Position numbers and translations under genes: made by a program. Below, piece by piece: positions 28,343 to 37,033 of a stretch of 64,000 nucleotides of DNA. Source of the DNA: Natrinema salifodinae (GTDB lineage: Archaea > Halobacteriota > Halobacteria > Halobacteriales > Natrialbaceae); NCBI RefSeq assembly GCF_900110455.1, contig NZ_FOIS01000002.1:864933-928932 (forward strand), given 5' to 3'. The notes below the pieces were generated by a model. It saw only the letters and a list, made by a program, of their open reading frames with translations. It was not told the DNA's origin and searched no databases. The stretch's first letter is position 1. Each line of letters starts with the position of its first letter.

Positions 28343-29536
28343 TCAGTTCGGGTCGAGCGTCATCCCCTCCACGACGGCGAACTCCTCGTCGCCGTCGAAC
28401 CGCGTCGGATCGAAGGCCTCGATTCCCGCCTCCGACTCCGGCCCGCTTACGATCTCTTCTGCGAGTCGTTGTCCGATCGCCGGCGCACGCATGAAGCCGT
28501 GGCCCTGGAACCCGGTCGCGACGTACAGGCCGTCGCGGACCTGGCCGACCAGCGGGTCCCGGTCCGGCGTCGCCGTACAGAGGCCGGCCCAGGTGCGCTC
28601 GACCGCGAGGTCGGCGTCCGGAATCCGATGAGAAACCCGGTCGAGCAAGTCGTCCGCGAAATCCGGGTCGGCCTCGCGGTCGTAGGCGTCGGGGTCGGCC
28701 TCGCGCTCCTCGGTGCCGTCGCCCGCGAGGAGCCCCTCGGCGTGGGGCCGCAGGTAGAAGTCGCCGGTCGCGTCGTAACACATCGGCTCGGCGAGGTCGC
28801 CCTCGGCGACGAGCGCCTGAACGCGATAGGGTTTCACGGCGAGAGGCACCTCTGCGTCGGCGAGCAGTTGCTTCGTCCGCGCGCCGGCGGCGACGAGCAC
28901 CGCGTCCACCTCGTGGACCGTGCCGTCGGGTCGAATCACCCGCGCGGGATCGGTTCGAACCTCGACCGGCGTGTCGGTCTCGAGGGTCGCGCCGGCGCCG
29001 GTGGCCGCGGCCGCGAGACAGGCCGCGTACTGGCTCGGATCGGTGTAGCCCGCCGCGCCCGCGATGCCCGCGACTTCGACGTCGTCGGTCCGCAAGGAGG
29101 GGAACCGGTCGGCGAGCGCGTCGCCGTCCATCTCGAACGCGACGACGCCGTTTTCCTGCATCCGCTGGACCTGCTCGCGGACGGCGTCGGCCCGAACCGT
29201 ATCGCCTTCGCGGGCGAGCCAGACGTAGGGACACTCGACGAAGGGGAAAGTGTCGTCGCCCGAGAGCGCGCGGAACCGTTCGATCGCGTCGCTGGCGATT
29301 TCGGCGTCGAGGTCGTCCGCGAACGCGTCGTAGCAGATTCCCGCGGCCCGACCGGTCGCGTCGTTCGCGACGTTCCCGCGGTCGTAGAGGGTCACGTCCG
29401 CGCCCTCGCGCGCGAGGTCGTACGCCGCGGTCGCGCCGACGGCACCGGCACCGACGACGGCCACCTCGAGACCCGCTCCCTGCTGCGTGAACGCGTCCGC
29501 TCCGACGGCCAGTTCCGGCTCGTCGCGGCCGCTCAT
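28343..29536 (-). CDS. FAD-dependent amino-acid/sarcosine oxidase-like protein (DadA family)
   Basis: 397 residues. The dinucleotide-binding VAVVGAGAVGATAAYDLARE (about 25-44) is followed by an Ala/Gly-rich GRAAGICYDAF segment, a mid-domain with VLVAAGARTKQLL, and the C-terminal GLYVATGFQGHGFMRAPAIG that closes the flavin site. This is the glycine oxidase/D-amino-acid dehydrogenase fold; the amine substrate is unknown. No partner dehydrogenase subunit is nearby. Confidence 0.88.
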   Translation of the reverse strand: MSGRDEPELAVGADAFTQQGAGLEVAVVGAGAVGATAAYDLAREGADVTLYDRGNVANDATGRAAGICYDAFADDLDAEIASDAIERFRALSGDDTFPFVECPYVWLAREGDTVRADAVREQVQRMQENGVVAFEMDGDALADRFPSLRTDDVEVAGIAGAAGYTDPSQYAACLAAAATGAGATLETDTPVEVRTDPARVIRPDGTVHEVDAVLVAAGARTKQLLADAEVPLAVKPYRVQALVAEGDLAEPMCYDATGDFYLRPHAEGLLAGDGTEEREADPDAYDREADPDFADDLLDRVSHRIPDADLAVERTWAGLCTATPDRDPLVGQVRDGLYVATGFQGHGFMRAPAIGQRLAEEIVSGPESEAGIEAFDPTRFDGDEEFAVVEGMTLDPN

Positions 29537-29793
29537 GGCCGATCACTCGTCGGGGCGGGACCGAATCGACTCGAAACGCGACCATCCGTTAGCTCCGCGC
29601 GACGCGGATCACCACTCGGCTTCATAGACGCCACTCGGGGTGGCGGTCACTTACATATAGGTGGTCGCGAGGGACGACGTCGAGGCGTTCGGTACCGTTG
29701 TGGGTTCGATCGGCTCTCTGCCGACTATCGGGCGGACCGCTAATCGGACGAATCAGCGGAGGGAAACGGGCAAATACGAGTGCACTCGCGCGC

Positions 29794-30087
29794 TCACGTC
29801 ACGTACAGCGACCGCGCGATCACGAGGAAGCCGAGCAACACCAGCAGGCTCTCGAGTAAGATGCCCGTCATCAGCGGCACCCCGAGCAGTTCGTAGAGCA
29901 TGCCGGCGAGCACTAGGCCGAGCGTAACGAGGCCGAACCCGACGGCGAGATAGCGAAGCGCCGGCTGGTGGGTCCGGCGGTAGGCCTTGTACGCGAAGAA
30001 CGTGATAACGCCGCCGACGATGAGGACGAGCGTTTTGACGACCGCCAGCCCGATCGCGGTCGGCAGTGCCGCAGCGTAAACCCACAT
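29794..30087 (-). CDS. DUF7521-family membrane protein
   Basis: 97 residues with three hydrophobic spans and the central AYKAYRRTHQPALRYLAVGF loop characteristic of DUF7521. These haloarchaeal proteins often accompany small HTH regulators, but none adjoins here. Function is unknown. Confidence 0.8.
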   Translation of the reverse strand: MWVYAAALPTAIGLAVVKTLVLIVGGVITFFAYKAYRRTHQPALRYLAVGFGLVTLGLVLAGMLYELLGVPLMTGILLESLLVLLGFLVIARSLYVT

Positions 30088-30248
30088 GGCTGTTCCTACT
30101 CCGATTTCCGATAGCTGAACTAAGAACCTTGTCGTTCCCGAAAGACGTGGTGTGTGACAGCTAGCCGTAGTGACAGGCCTCGGAGCGGTCCCCTCCGCCG
30201 GACGAAGCGAGCGAAGTATTTTGGGACCGGCGGCCGGAGTCGGTCCTG

Positions 30249-30488
30249 ATGACGCGCCTGGTCGAACTCGACGAGACGGGACCGCGGAGGCTCGATCCGG
30301 AGGACATCGACGACGAGAAAGGCGACGTTGCGGTCTGCCAGTGCGGGCTCTCGGACTCGTTTCCCTTCTGTGACGGGAGCCACCGGCGGACGCACGACGA
30401 GGACGACGGGACGACCTACGTCTACGAGGACGGCGAGCGGCGGGCGGTCGAACGAGTCGTGACGAGCGACGAGGAGCGCGACGACTGA
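30249..30488 (+). CDS. CDGSH-type iron-sulfur protein
   Basis: 79 residues. VCQCGLSDSFPFCDGSH (about 29-45) supplies the three Cys and one His ligands of a 2Fe-2S CDGSH cluster. The acidic C terminus is typical of haloarchaea. It is probably a redox or cluster-transfer protein. It is convergent with manC. Confidence 0.93.
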   Translation: MTRLVELDETGPRRLDPEDIDDEKGDVAVCQCGLSDSFPFCDGSHRRTHDEDDGTTYVYEDGERRAVERVVTSDEERDD

Positions 30489-30504
30489 CGCGGCGTCGGT
30501 ATCG

Positions 30505-31542
30505 TTAGAACGACTCGCGCTCGCGCAGCCGGTCGACGACGTCACGGACGCGCTGGGACGCCTCGCGCGGGGCGACGAGGATTCGGTCGTCGTAGGCGGC
30601 GACGATTAGGTCCTCGACCTCGATCAGCGAGACGTGCGCGTCGGGCGCGGCGATGACGTTGTCCGCGGCCTCGAGCGAGAGGACCTCGCCCGCGACGGCC
30701 TCGTTGTCCGCGTCGTCGGCCGCACGGACGCGCCCGACGGCGTCCCAGATCCCCAGATCGTCCCAGCCGACTGACAGCGGCGTCACGTAGACGTCGGTCG
30801 CGCGCTCCATGATCGCGTAATCGACGCTGACGGCGTCGACCGCGTCGAATCCGCGCTCGGGCTCGCCGGCCTCGAGCGCGTCGACAAGCGGCGCGAGCGG
30901 CGAGTCGCGCGCTTCGCGGAGCACGGCGCTCGGCGACCAGGCGAAGATCCCGGCGTTCCAGTACGCGCCGGCGTCGACGAGCCGTGTGGCGGTCTCGCGG
31001 TCGGGTTTCTCGGTGAAGCGGTCGACGGGGACGCAGTCGTCGCCGTCCTCGAGCGCGCGCTCGTCGCTGTCGCCGTCGGGGACGATGTACCCGTACCCCG
31101 TCGCCGGCCGCGTCGGCTCGACGCCTAACGTGACGAGTCCCTCGGTCTCGGCGGCGACCGCGGCGGCCCGTTCGAGCCGCGCCGCGAACGCCGCGTCGTC
31201 GGCGACGTGGTGGTCGCTGGGCAGACAGATCAGGACGGGCTCCTCGTCGAATCGGTCGCGGAGACGCCAGGCGGCGTAGACCAGCGCCGGACCGGTGTCT
31301 TTCCCCGCCGGTTCGACCAGCACGCCGGCCTCGGGCGCGTGCTCGCGGATTTCGTCGGCGAAGGAGTCGCGGGTCAGGACGTACCGCTCGTCGGCGAAGG
31401 CCGTCCGATCGATCGTCCGCGAGAGCAGCGACTGACCGTCGGCCAGGGGGAGAAACTGTTTAGGACGGTCGCTCCGGCTCGCGGGGTAGAGCCGGCTGCC
31501 GATACCGCCGGCGAGGACGCAGGCGACGACTGGCCGGTCCAT
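30505..31542 (-). CDS. manC: Mannose-1-phosphate guanylyltransferase
   Basis: 345 residues making GDP-mannose from mannose-1-phosphate and GTP. The nucleotidyl-transferase signature LAGGIGSRLYPASR...RPKQFLPL starts at about residue 10. TGYGYIV, FTEKPD and AYWNAGIFAW are further family blocks. The usual C-terminal isomerase (cupin) domain is absent, so it is a stand-alone transferase. The ATG at 31542 is adjacent to the stop of the upstream DUF7091 gene, implying one transcript. It likely feeds surface glycosylation. Confidence 0.93.
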   Translation of the reverse strand: MDRPVVACVLAGGIGSRLYPASRSDRPKQFLPLADGQSLLSRTIDRTAFADERYVLTRDSFADEIREHAPEAGVLVEPAGKDTGPALVYAAWRLRDRFDEEPVLICLPSDHHVADDAAFAARLERAAAVAAETEGLVTLGVEPTRPATGYGYIVPDGDSDERALEDGDDCVPVDRFTEKPDRETATRLVDAGAYWNAGIFAWSPSAVLREARDSPLAPLVDALEAGEPERGFDAVDAVSVDYAIMERATDVYVTPLSVGWDDLGIWDAVGRVRAADDADNEAVAGEVLSLEAADNVIAAPDAHVSLIEVEDLIVAAYDDRILVAPREASQRVRDVVDRLRERESF

Positions 31543-31543
31543 C

Positions 31544-31855
31544 TTACCAGGTCTCGATCCGTCCCGCGCGGACGTCTTCCGCACAGCCCTCGCAGTCGGG
31601 GTGGCCCGCCTCGTAACAGGCCGGGCGGTACTCGTCGTCGAGCTTCGCCGCCCGCTGTTCGGCGTAGCGCCGGCAGACGATCTTCGCGCGGCCGGCGTCG
31701 TCGGAGGGGAGCCCGCGGGCGTTTTTCGCCACCTCGTAGGCCTCGCGGGCCTCCCCGAGCTGCCCGTCGGTCGATTTCCGGAACTGTTCGTACTGTTCAC
31801 CCGCTTCCTGGAGCGTCGAGCGCAGGAGTCGCTCGAGCCGACGCCGGTCCGCCAT
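31544..31855 (-). CDS. DUF7091-like small protein
   Basis: 103 residues, charged and helical at the N terminus (DRRRLERLLRSTLQEAGEQY), then AKIVCRRYAEQRAAKLDDEY. It ends with a Cys/His cluster ACYEAGHPDCEGCAEDV that could bind zinc. It matches my recollection of the haloarchaeal DUF7091 family. ATG 31855 is chosen; the longer in-frame start adds only arginine-rich sequence. Its stop is one base from the manC start. Confidence 0.75.
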   Translation of the reverse strand: MADRRRLERLLRSTLQEAGEQYEQFRKSTDGQLGEAREAYEVAKNARGLPSDDAGRAKIVCRRYAEQRAAKLDDEYRPACYEAGHPDCEGCAEDVRAGRIETW

Positions 31856-31986
31856 CGCCTCCGTCTTCGCCCGCCGGGCACATAGGCCCGTCGCCCACCG
31901 TCGCAGCCGCCGCGCGCTCGCCGCGAGTCGCGGCACGACGCGTGTGCGATGACAACGATTTTGACGCGGTAGCTGAACTCACGCAC

Positions 31987-32886
31987 ATGGACGACAGCGA
32001 CATCCGCGACGCGCTCCGCGGGATCACCTGCCCGACGGTGACTCCCTTCGACGACGGATCGATCGACCAGGCGGCCCTGAACGACCTGCTCGATCACCTC
32101 CAGGCGGGCGGGATCGACGCGGTCTTCCCCTGCGGGACGACCGGCGAGTTCCCGAGCCTGGCGGCCGAGGAGCACCGACGCGTCGTCGAGGCGACAGTCG
32201 ACCGCGCCGACGTGCCGGTCGTCGCGGGAGCCGCGGCGACGAGCGTCGAGGAGACGGTCGCGGCCGTCGACCGCGCCGCCGACGCGGGCGCAGACGCCGC
32301 GGCGATCGTCGCACCGTATTTCACCGCCGCGAACGCGCCCGCGGGCAACCGACGGTTCTTCGAGTCGGTCCTCGACCAGGCGTCGCTGCCCGTTCTCCTG
32401 TACAACATTCCGCAGTGTACGGGGCAGCGCATCGAGCCCGAGACCGTGGCCGCCGTCGCCGAGCACGAGCGGGCGATCGGGATCAAGGACTCGAGCGGCG
32501 ACCTGGCGTACTTCCTCTCGGTGTTGGGGAAGACGCCCGACGAGTTCCTGTGTCTCCAGGGGTACGACGCCCTGCTGGTGCCCGCGCTGCGGATGGGCGC
32601 CGACGGCGGGATCAACGCGCTGTCGAACGTCGTCCCCGAGGTGCTCCGGGAGGCGTTCGAGCGGGCGGACGACGAGCGCGGTCGGAAACTCCAGGCCGAG
32701 GCGATCTCGCCGCTGTTCGAGGCCTGCACGACCCACGGCTTCGCGCCGGCGACGAAGACGGCGCTGACCCACCGCGGCGTCATCCCGTCCGACGAGGTCC
32801 GGCCGCCCCTGATCGCCGTCGACGACGACGGATCCGAGACGATCGGCGACGCCGTCGAGGCGACGCTCGACGTCGCCGGGCGGTAG
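31987..32886 (+). CDS. DapA/N-acetylneuraminate lyase family aldolase
   Basis: 299-residue class I aldolase barrel. CGTTGEFPSL (about 45-54) is the pyruvate-binding signature, the Tyr is in LLYNIPQCTG, and the Schiff-base Lys is in IGIKDSSGD (about 160). It could be dihydrodipicolinate synthase or a 2-keto-3-deoxy-sugar-acid aldolase. No lysine-pathway gene is near, so the exact substrate is open. Confidence 0.9.
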   Translation: MDDSDIRDALRGITCPTVTPFDDGSIDQAALNDLLDHLQAGGIDAVFPCGTTGEFPSLAAEEHRRVVEATVDRADVPVVAGAAATSVEETVAAVDRAADAGADAAAIVAPYFTAANAPAGNRRFFESVLDQASLPVLLYNIPQCTGQRIEPETVAAVAEHERAIGIKDSSGDLAYFLSVLGKTPDEFLCLQGYDALLVPALRMGADGGINALSNVVPEVLREAFERADDERGRKLQAEAISPLFEACTTHGFAPATKTALTHRGVIPSDEVRPPLIAVDDDGSETIGDAVEATLDVAGR

Positions 32887-32982
32887 CTCGATTTCCGATC
32901 CGGTCTCGGTACGGGGGTCGGGAGTTCGGACCGCTCTCTCGCGGTTTCACCCCGCAGTTCACTTTCACTCCGGTGCCGGCAG

Positions 32983-32990
32983 TTTAAATA
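32983..32990 (+). promoter_or_regulatory. TATA box of rpa operon
   Basis: TTTAAATA lies 22-29 bases before the ATG of a 10-codon minicistron at 33012, predicting transcription start at or next to that ATG. Confidence 0.6.
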
Positions 32991-33011
32991 CTATGCGGCG
33001 CGAACGTGCGT

Positions 33012-33044
33012 ATGCCTCCCAATGAAACCAAGGAGGAGGCGTGA
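33012..33044 (+). CDS. Ten-codon leaderless minicistron before rpa
   Basis: ATG 33012 encodes MPPNETKEEA and stops at TGA 33042-33044, 4 bases before the rpa ATG. Its codons contain AAGGAGGAGG (33030-33039), a Shine-Dalgarno sequence about 10 bases before the rpa start. The position at the expected transcription start suggests leaderless translation, followed by SD-driven re-initiation at rpa. Confidence 0.45.
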   Translation: MPPNETKEEA

Positions 33045-33048
33045 CACA

Positions 33049-33978
33049 ATGAGCGACGTACGACAGCACGCGGACGAGATACACGAGCAGTTTTCGGACC
33101 ACCTCGACGTGAGCGTCGAGGACGTTGAACAGCGCCTGACGACGCTCGTCGATGAGTACAAGGTACCGGTCGACGAGGCGCGCCGGAGCGTCACCAACCA
33201 CTACCTCGAAGAGGCCGGCCTCGAGCGCGAGGACCTCGCCGGGGGTGGCAGCGAGGCCGCCAACATCGAGGACGTCGACGAGCCCGAGGAGTGGATCGAT
33301 CTGACCGCCAAGGTCATCGAACTCTGGGACCCGCGCAGCGACTCGGTCGCCCAGGTCGGCCTGCTCGGCGACCCGACGGGGACGATCAAGTTCACCAAGT
33401 GGGCCAAGTCCGACCTGCCCGCACTCGAAGAAGGAGGGGTCTACGAACTCCGCAACGTCGTCACCGACGAGTACCAGGGCCGGTACTCGGTCAAACTCAA
33501 CTCCACGACCGTGATCGAGGAACTCGACGAGGACCTCGAGGTCGGCGACGACACCAGCGAGATCGAGGGCGCACTGGTCGACATGCAAAGCGGCAGCGGT
33601 CTGATCAAGCGCTGCCCGAAGGAGGACTGCACCCGCGTCCTCCAGAACGGTCGCTGTAACGAACACGGCGAAGTCGAAGGCGAGTTCGACCTCCGGATCA
33701 AGGCCGTCGTCGACGACGGCATCGACGCCCACGAGGTCATCTTCGACAAGGACGCCACCGAGGAGCTGACCGGACTGAGCCTCGAAGAGGCCAAGGACAT
33801 GGCGATGGACGCGCTGGACACGACCATCGTCGCCGACGAGATCGCGGACGACATCGTCGGCATCTACTACCGCATCGAGGGGCCGACTTTCGGCCGCTAC
33901 GTCCTGGCCGACGATGTCGAGGAACTCGACGGGCCGGCGGATCCCGAGGAACTGCTGATCAAAGCGAGGTCGATGTGA
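33049..33978 (+). CDS. rpa: Replication protein A with zinc finger (RPA3-like)
   Basis: 309-residue single-stranded-DNA-binding protein. An N-terminal helical part (1-60) precedes one clear OB fold (about 80-165: VGLLGDPTGTIKFTKWAKSD). A zinc-finger region follows, CPKEDCTRVLQNGRCNEH (about 190-207), then a C-terminal domain. Size, zinc finger and pairing with an RPAP gene resemble haloarchaeal RPA3. It starts 4 bases after the minicistron stop. The next gene begins one base after its stop. Confidence 0.93.
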   Translation: MSDVRQHADEIHEQFSDHLDVSVEDVEQRLTTLVDEYKVPVDEARRSVTNHYLEEAGLEREDLAGGGSEAANIEDVDEPEEWIDLTAKVIELWDPRSDSVAQVGLLGDPTGTIKFTKWAKSDLPALEEGGVYELRNVVTDEYQGRYSVKLNSTTVIEELDEDLEVGDDTSEIEGALVDMQSGSGLIKRCPKEDCTRVLQNGRCNEHGEVEGEFDLRIKAVVDDGIDAHEVIFDKDATEELTGLSLEEAKDMAMDALDTTIVADEIADDIVGIYYRIEGPTFGRYVLADDVEELDGPADPEELLIKARSM

Positions 33979-33979
33979 T

Positions 33980-34630
33980 ATGAGTCAGGCAGAACTCACC
34001 CGCGAAGTCGCCCGTCGCGCCTTCGCATCCGAATTCAACGATTCGACGTACACGTTCAAGGAGAGCGACGACGAGCGCGCGCCCAACTACGCCCTGCTCC
34101 CGACGGGCGACCGCGCGAACCGCGTGTTCATCGTCGGCACCTTGACCGAGACCGAGGACGTCGGCGAGGACAGCGAGTACTGGCGCGGCCGGGTCGTCGA
34201 CCCGACGGGGACGTTCTTCGTCTACGCCGGTCAGTACCAGCCCGAAGCGGCCTCGGTCCTCCGGGACACCGAGCCGCCGGCCTACGTCTCCATCGTCGGC
34301 AAACCGCGCACCTACGAGACCGACGACGGCACGGTCAACGTCTCCGTGCGCCCCGAGTCCATCGCGGTCGTCGACGACGCGACCCGCGACCGCTGGGTCG
34401 TCGAAACGGCCGAGCGCACGCTCGACCGCATCGCGGCCTTCGAGGAGTGGGAAGACGAGCAGGAAGCGCCCGAAAGCGGTTCGACGGCGCCGGCGAACGA
34501 GTACGCCCAGATGGCCCGCGAGCGGTACGACTCGCCCGTCGAGAACTACCGTCGCGACGTGATCCAGGCGCTCGAGAGCCTCGACGAGATCGAGGACGCC
34601 GACGAACCCGACGCGGAAACGCCCGCGTAA
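33980..34630 (+). CDS. rpap: RPA-associated protein (RPAP, COG3390)
   Basis: 216-residue OB-fold partner of RPA. It begins with LTREVARRAFASEFNDSTYT and has RVFIVGTLTETEDVGEDSEY and WRGRVVDPTGTFFVYAGQYQ, followed by an acidic C-terminal half. RPAP proteins bind their cognate RPA and help ssDNA transactions. The start codon lies one base after the rpa stop. The metallophosphoesterase that accompanies RPA1 loci in relatives is absent here. Confidence 0.93.
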   Translation: MSQAELTREVARRAFASEFNDSTYTFKESDDERAPNYALLPTGDRANRVFIVGTLTETEDVGEDSEYWRGRVVDPTGTFFVYAGQYQPEAASVLRDTEPPAYVSIVGKPRTYETDDGTVNVSVRPESIAVVDDATRDRWVVETAERTLDRIAAFEEWEDEQEAPESGSTAPANEYAQMARERYDSPVENYRRDVIQALESLDEIEDADEPDAETPA

Positions 34631-34713
34631 GGCACCAACACGCCTGCGAGCGACGATCGGACCCGCGGTCCGCGTTCGCGGCGCTTCGTTTTGTTTCAAT
34701 TCGAGAGCGACCG

Positions 34714-35412
34714 CTACGGCGATCCGTCTCCGAGGACGGCGTCGAGCATCCCGCCGATCGCCTCGAACTCGTCGTCGGTGACCTCGTGGCCCGTCTCGGG
34801 ATAGCGCCGCTCGTCGACCACGGCGTCCGCGGCCTCGAAGACGCGGGCCGTCTCGGCGACGCGTTCGCGGTCGACGTGCGGGTCCGCCCCGCCGTAGCCG
34901 ATCAGCACCGGCGTTTCCGCCAGCGACCCGTCGAGTTCAGTCGCCGCGAGTTCGTCGGTCGATCCGGGAAGCGTCCCCGAGAGGACGACCAGGCCGCCGT
35001 ACCGAGCGGGGGTCCGTCGGACGAACTCCGCGGCGACGCAGGCGCCTTGCGAGAAGCCGCCGACGACGGTCCGCTCGGGCGGGATATCGATCGCTCGCGC
35101 GGCGTCGAGCGCGGCGGCCACGCAGTCGACGCTCGAGGAGAGCCACGGCTCGTTGTCCGCACGAGACGCGGTCGCCGGGCGCGGATACCAGCGGCTGCGC
35201 TCAGCGTGGGGCGCGAGGACGGCCAGGCGGTGCCGGACGACGGGGTCCATGAGGTTGACGACGCCCTGGGCGGTCGCGCCGCGGCCGTGACAGAGGATCA
35301 GCGCCGCGTCCGCGGCCAGCGCGGGCGCGCCGGCGGTCAAAAGCGGCTGACCGGCGTGGGGGCCCGACACCGATTCCATCGGCCGTCCCGGCCCCGATTC
35401 GGTTCGCGTCAT
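34714..35412 (-). CDS. Alpha/beta hydrolase, MhqD-like carboxylesterase
   Basis: 232 residues. The nucleophile elbow GFSQGA (about 121-126) and ILCHGRGATAQG oxyanion region, the Asp in GGADPHV and the His in YPETGHEV complete the triad of phospholipase/carboxylesterase-type hydrolases. The start overlaps the stop of the ring-cleaving dioxygenase gene by 4 bases. In bacteria such pairs (MhqO/MhqD) protect against quinones; that role is inferred here. Confidence 0.85.
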   Translation of the reverse strand: MTRTESGPGRPMESVSGPHAGQPLLTAGAPALAADAALILCHGRGATAQGVVNLMDPVVRHRLAVLAPHAERSRWYPRPATASRADNEPWLSSSVDCVAAALDAARAIDIPPERTVVGGFSQGACVAAEFVRRTPARYGGLVVLSGTLPGSTDELAATELDGSLAETPVLIGYGGADPHVDRERVAETARVFEAADAVVDERRYPETGHEVTDDEFEAIGGMLDAVLGDGSP

Positions 35413-36380
35413 CGGTCTTCGTCACGGCCCGCCGGCTCACCCGCCGTCGGGACCGTCAGCGCCGGCAGCTGGCTCTCGATTAAGTCCCGATCGTCCTCGA
35501 ACCAGTCGGGCAGGTATAGCGATTCGCCCGGTTCGGCATCGTCCTCGCTCGCCGCGACGCCGCCGGTCTCGGTCGCCAGTTCGAAGAGGATGCCCCCGGG
35601 CTCGCGGACGTACAGCGAGTGGAAGAAGTGGCGGTCCTTGACCCGCGAGACGTCGTAGCCGCGATCGTCGAACAGTTCGTGCCACTCGTAGAGGTCGTCC
35701 TCGGTCGGGACACGCACCGCGACGTGGTGGAGCGCCCCCTGCCCCTCGCGGCCGAAGGGGGCCTCGCGATCGAGCACGTCCACGACGGCGGTTCGCTCGT
35801 CGGTCGCCCGGTAGCGAACGCGGTTGTCGCGCTCTGCGACGTACTCGAACCCCAGCGTGTCGAGCGTGCCCGCGGTCGCGTAGGGATTAACCGACAGCGT
35901 CGAGACGCCGTGCAAGCCGCGGATCGCGCGCTCCGCCGGAACGGGGCCCGCAGTCCAGGGCTCGACGCCCGCCGGATCCGACTGGTCGGCGACGAGTTCG
36001 ATCTTCGTTCCGGCGGGGTCCTCGAACCGCAGCACCCGCTCGTCGAACCGTTCGATCGGCCCCTCGACGGCGATGTCGCGGTCCGCCAGGCGCGCCCGCC
36101 AGTACTCGAGCGCATCCGCCGGGACGACGAACGCAACCGACTCGATCTGGGGTTTCCCGACCCGACCTGGGTCGCCGTAGGGGTCCGGGAAGTGTGTCAG
36201 GACCGTCCCCGGCGTCCCGACGGCGTCGCCGAAATAGAGGTGATGCTGGAGAATGTCCTCGAAGTTGACCGTTTGGGTCACCAGTCGGACGCCGAGCACG
36301 CCGCTGTAGAAGTCGATCGCCGTCTGGGCGTCCCCGACAATCCCCGTCACGTGGTGGAGTCCCGGCGTGTCGGAAAGCAT
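35409..36380 (-). CDS. VOC-family ring-cleaving dioxygenase, MhqO-like
   Basis: 323 residues with two vicinal-oxygen-chelate modules. The first starts LHHVTGIVGDAQTAIDFYSG (about 8-27), and the second has GALHHVAVRVPTEDD with LYVREPGGILFELATE. His and Glu metal ligands are in place (HHVTG, HHVAV, LFELA). Start ATG 36380. The 4-base overlap with the hydrolase gene implies coupled translation. Substrate is probably a hydroquinone or catechol, by analogy. Confidence 0.87.
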   Translation of the reverse strand: MLSDTPGLHHVTGIVGDAQTAIDFYSGVLGVRLVTQTVNFEDILQHHLYFGDAVGTPGTVLTHFPDPYGDPGRVGKPQIESVAFVVPADALEYWRARLADRDIAVEGPIERFDERVLRFEDPAGTKIELVADQSDPAGVEPWTAGPVPAERAIRGLHGVSTLSVNPYATAGTLDTLGFEYVAERDNRVRYRATDERTAVVDVLDREAPFGREGQGALHHVAVRVPTEDDLYEWHELFDDRGYDVSRVKDRHFFHSLYVREPGGILFELATETGGVAASEDDAEPGESLYLPDWFEDDRDLIESQLPALTVPTAGEPAGRDEDR

Positions 36381-36525
36381 TATCAGTGCGTTGGGCCGCC
36401 AGGCGGATAGCCTGTCGGGTCGGCGGTCGCGCGCGCGAAGTCGGGATCCGGTCTGATTTCGTGACCGGTCGATCCCGCTCGTCTGACGAATTGTTAAGTG
36501 TCGTGAACGACGAATGAGGACATCG

Positions 36526-36957
36526 ATGGGGAACAAGAACAAGACCATCTCGTTCCGGGTCAACGAGGACGCGTTCGAAGCGCTACAGGAGATCGCCGAA
36601 GAGCGCAACATCTCGCTGTCCGCGGTCTTCCGGGACTACGTCGACCAGTTGGTCGACCACGACGGCCAGGTCGAAGTCGTCCCCGAGGACGAACTCGAAG
36701 CCCGCACGAGCGCGGGCGGAGACGGCGACGGGGACGACGAGATCTCGTTCCCGCCGACCGTCGAGGTCCCGAAGCGGTTCATCCGCGAACACGAGCGGCT
36801 CGAACTCGAGGCCGAGCACCTCCGAGAACAGCTCGATGAGTACAAGGCCTACGTCAACGACCTGCAGGACCGACTCGAGGACGAGCAGGACGAAGTCCTG
36901 CTGCTCGACGAATTAGACGAGTTAGACGAGGAAGACGAGTCGTACCAGCTGCGGTAG
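36526..36957 (+). CDS. CopG/ribbon-helix-helix-like protein with acidic coiled coil
   Basis: 143 residues. The N-terminal KTISFRVNEDAFEALQEIAE with ISLSAVFRDYVDQL (1-45) is a ribbon-helix-helix DNA-binding module. After a Gly/Asp linker comes a long coiled coil (about 85-125) and a Leu/Asp/Glu-rich tail. ATG 36526 is preferred over 36514 because MGNKNKTISFRV begins the fold. Probable dimeric regulator; target unknown. Confidence 0.8.
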   Translation: MGNKNKTISFRVNEDAFEALQEIAEERNISLSAVFRDYVDQLVDHDGQVEVVPEDELEARTSAGGDGDGDDEISFPPTVEVPKRFIREHERLELEAEHLREQLDEYKAYVNDLQDRLEDEQDEVLLLDELDELDEEDESYQLR

Positions 36958-37033
36958 GATCGGCGAGCCGCGATCGGCCGCGTTGCCGTCCCGACCGAGA
37001 GAACCGCGGTCGGTGGCTCCCGCTTTCGTCTCG

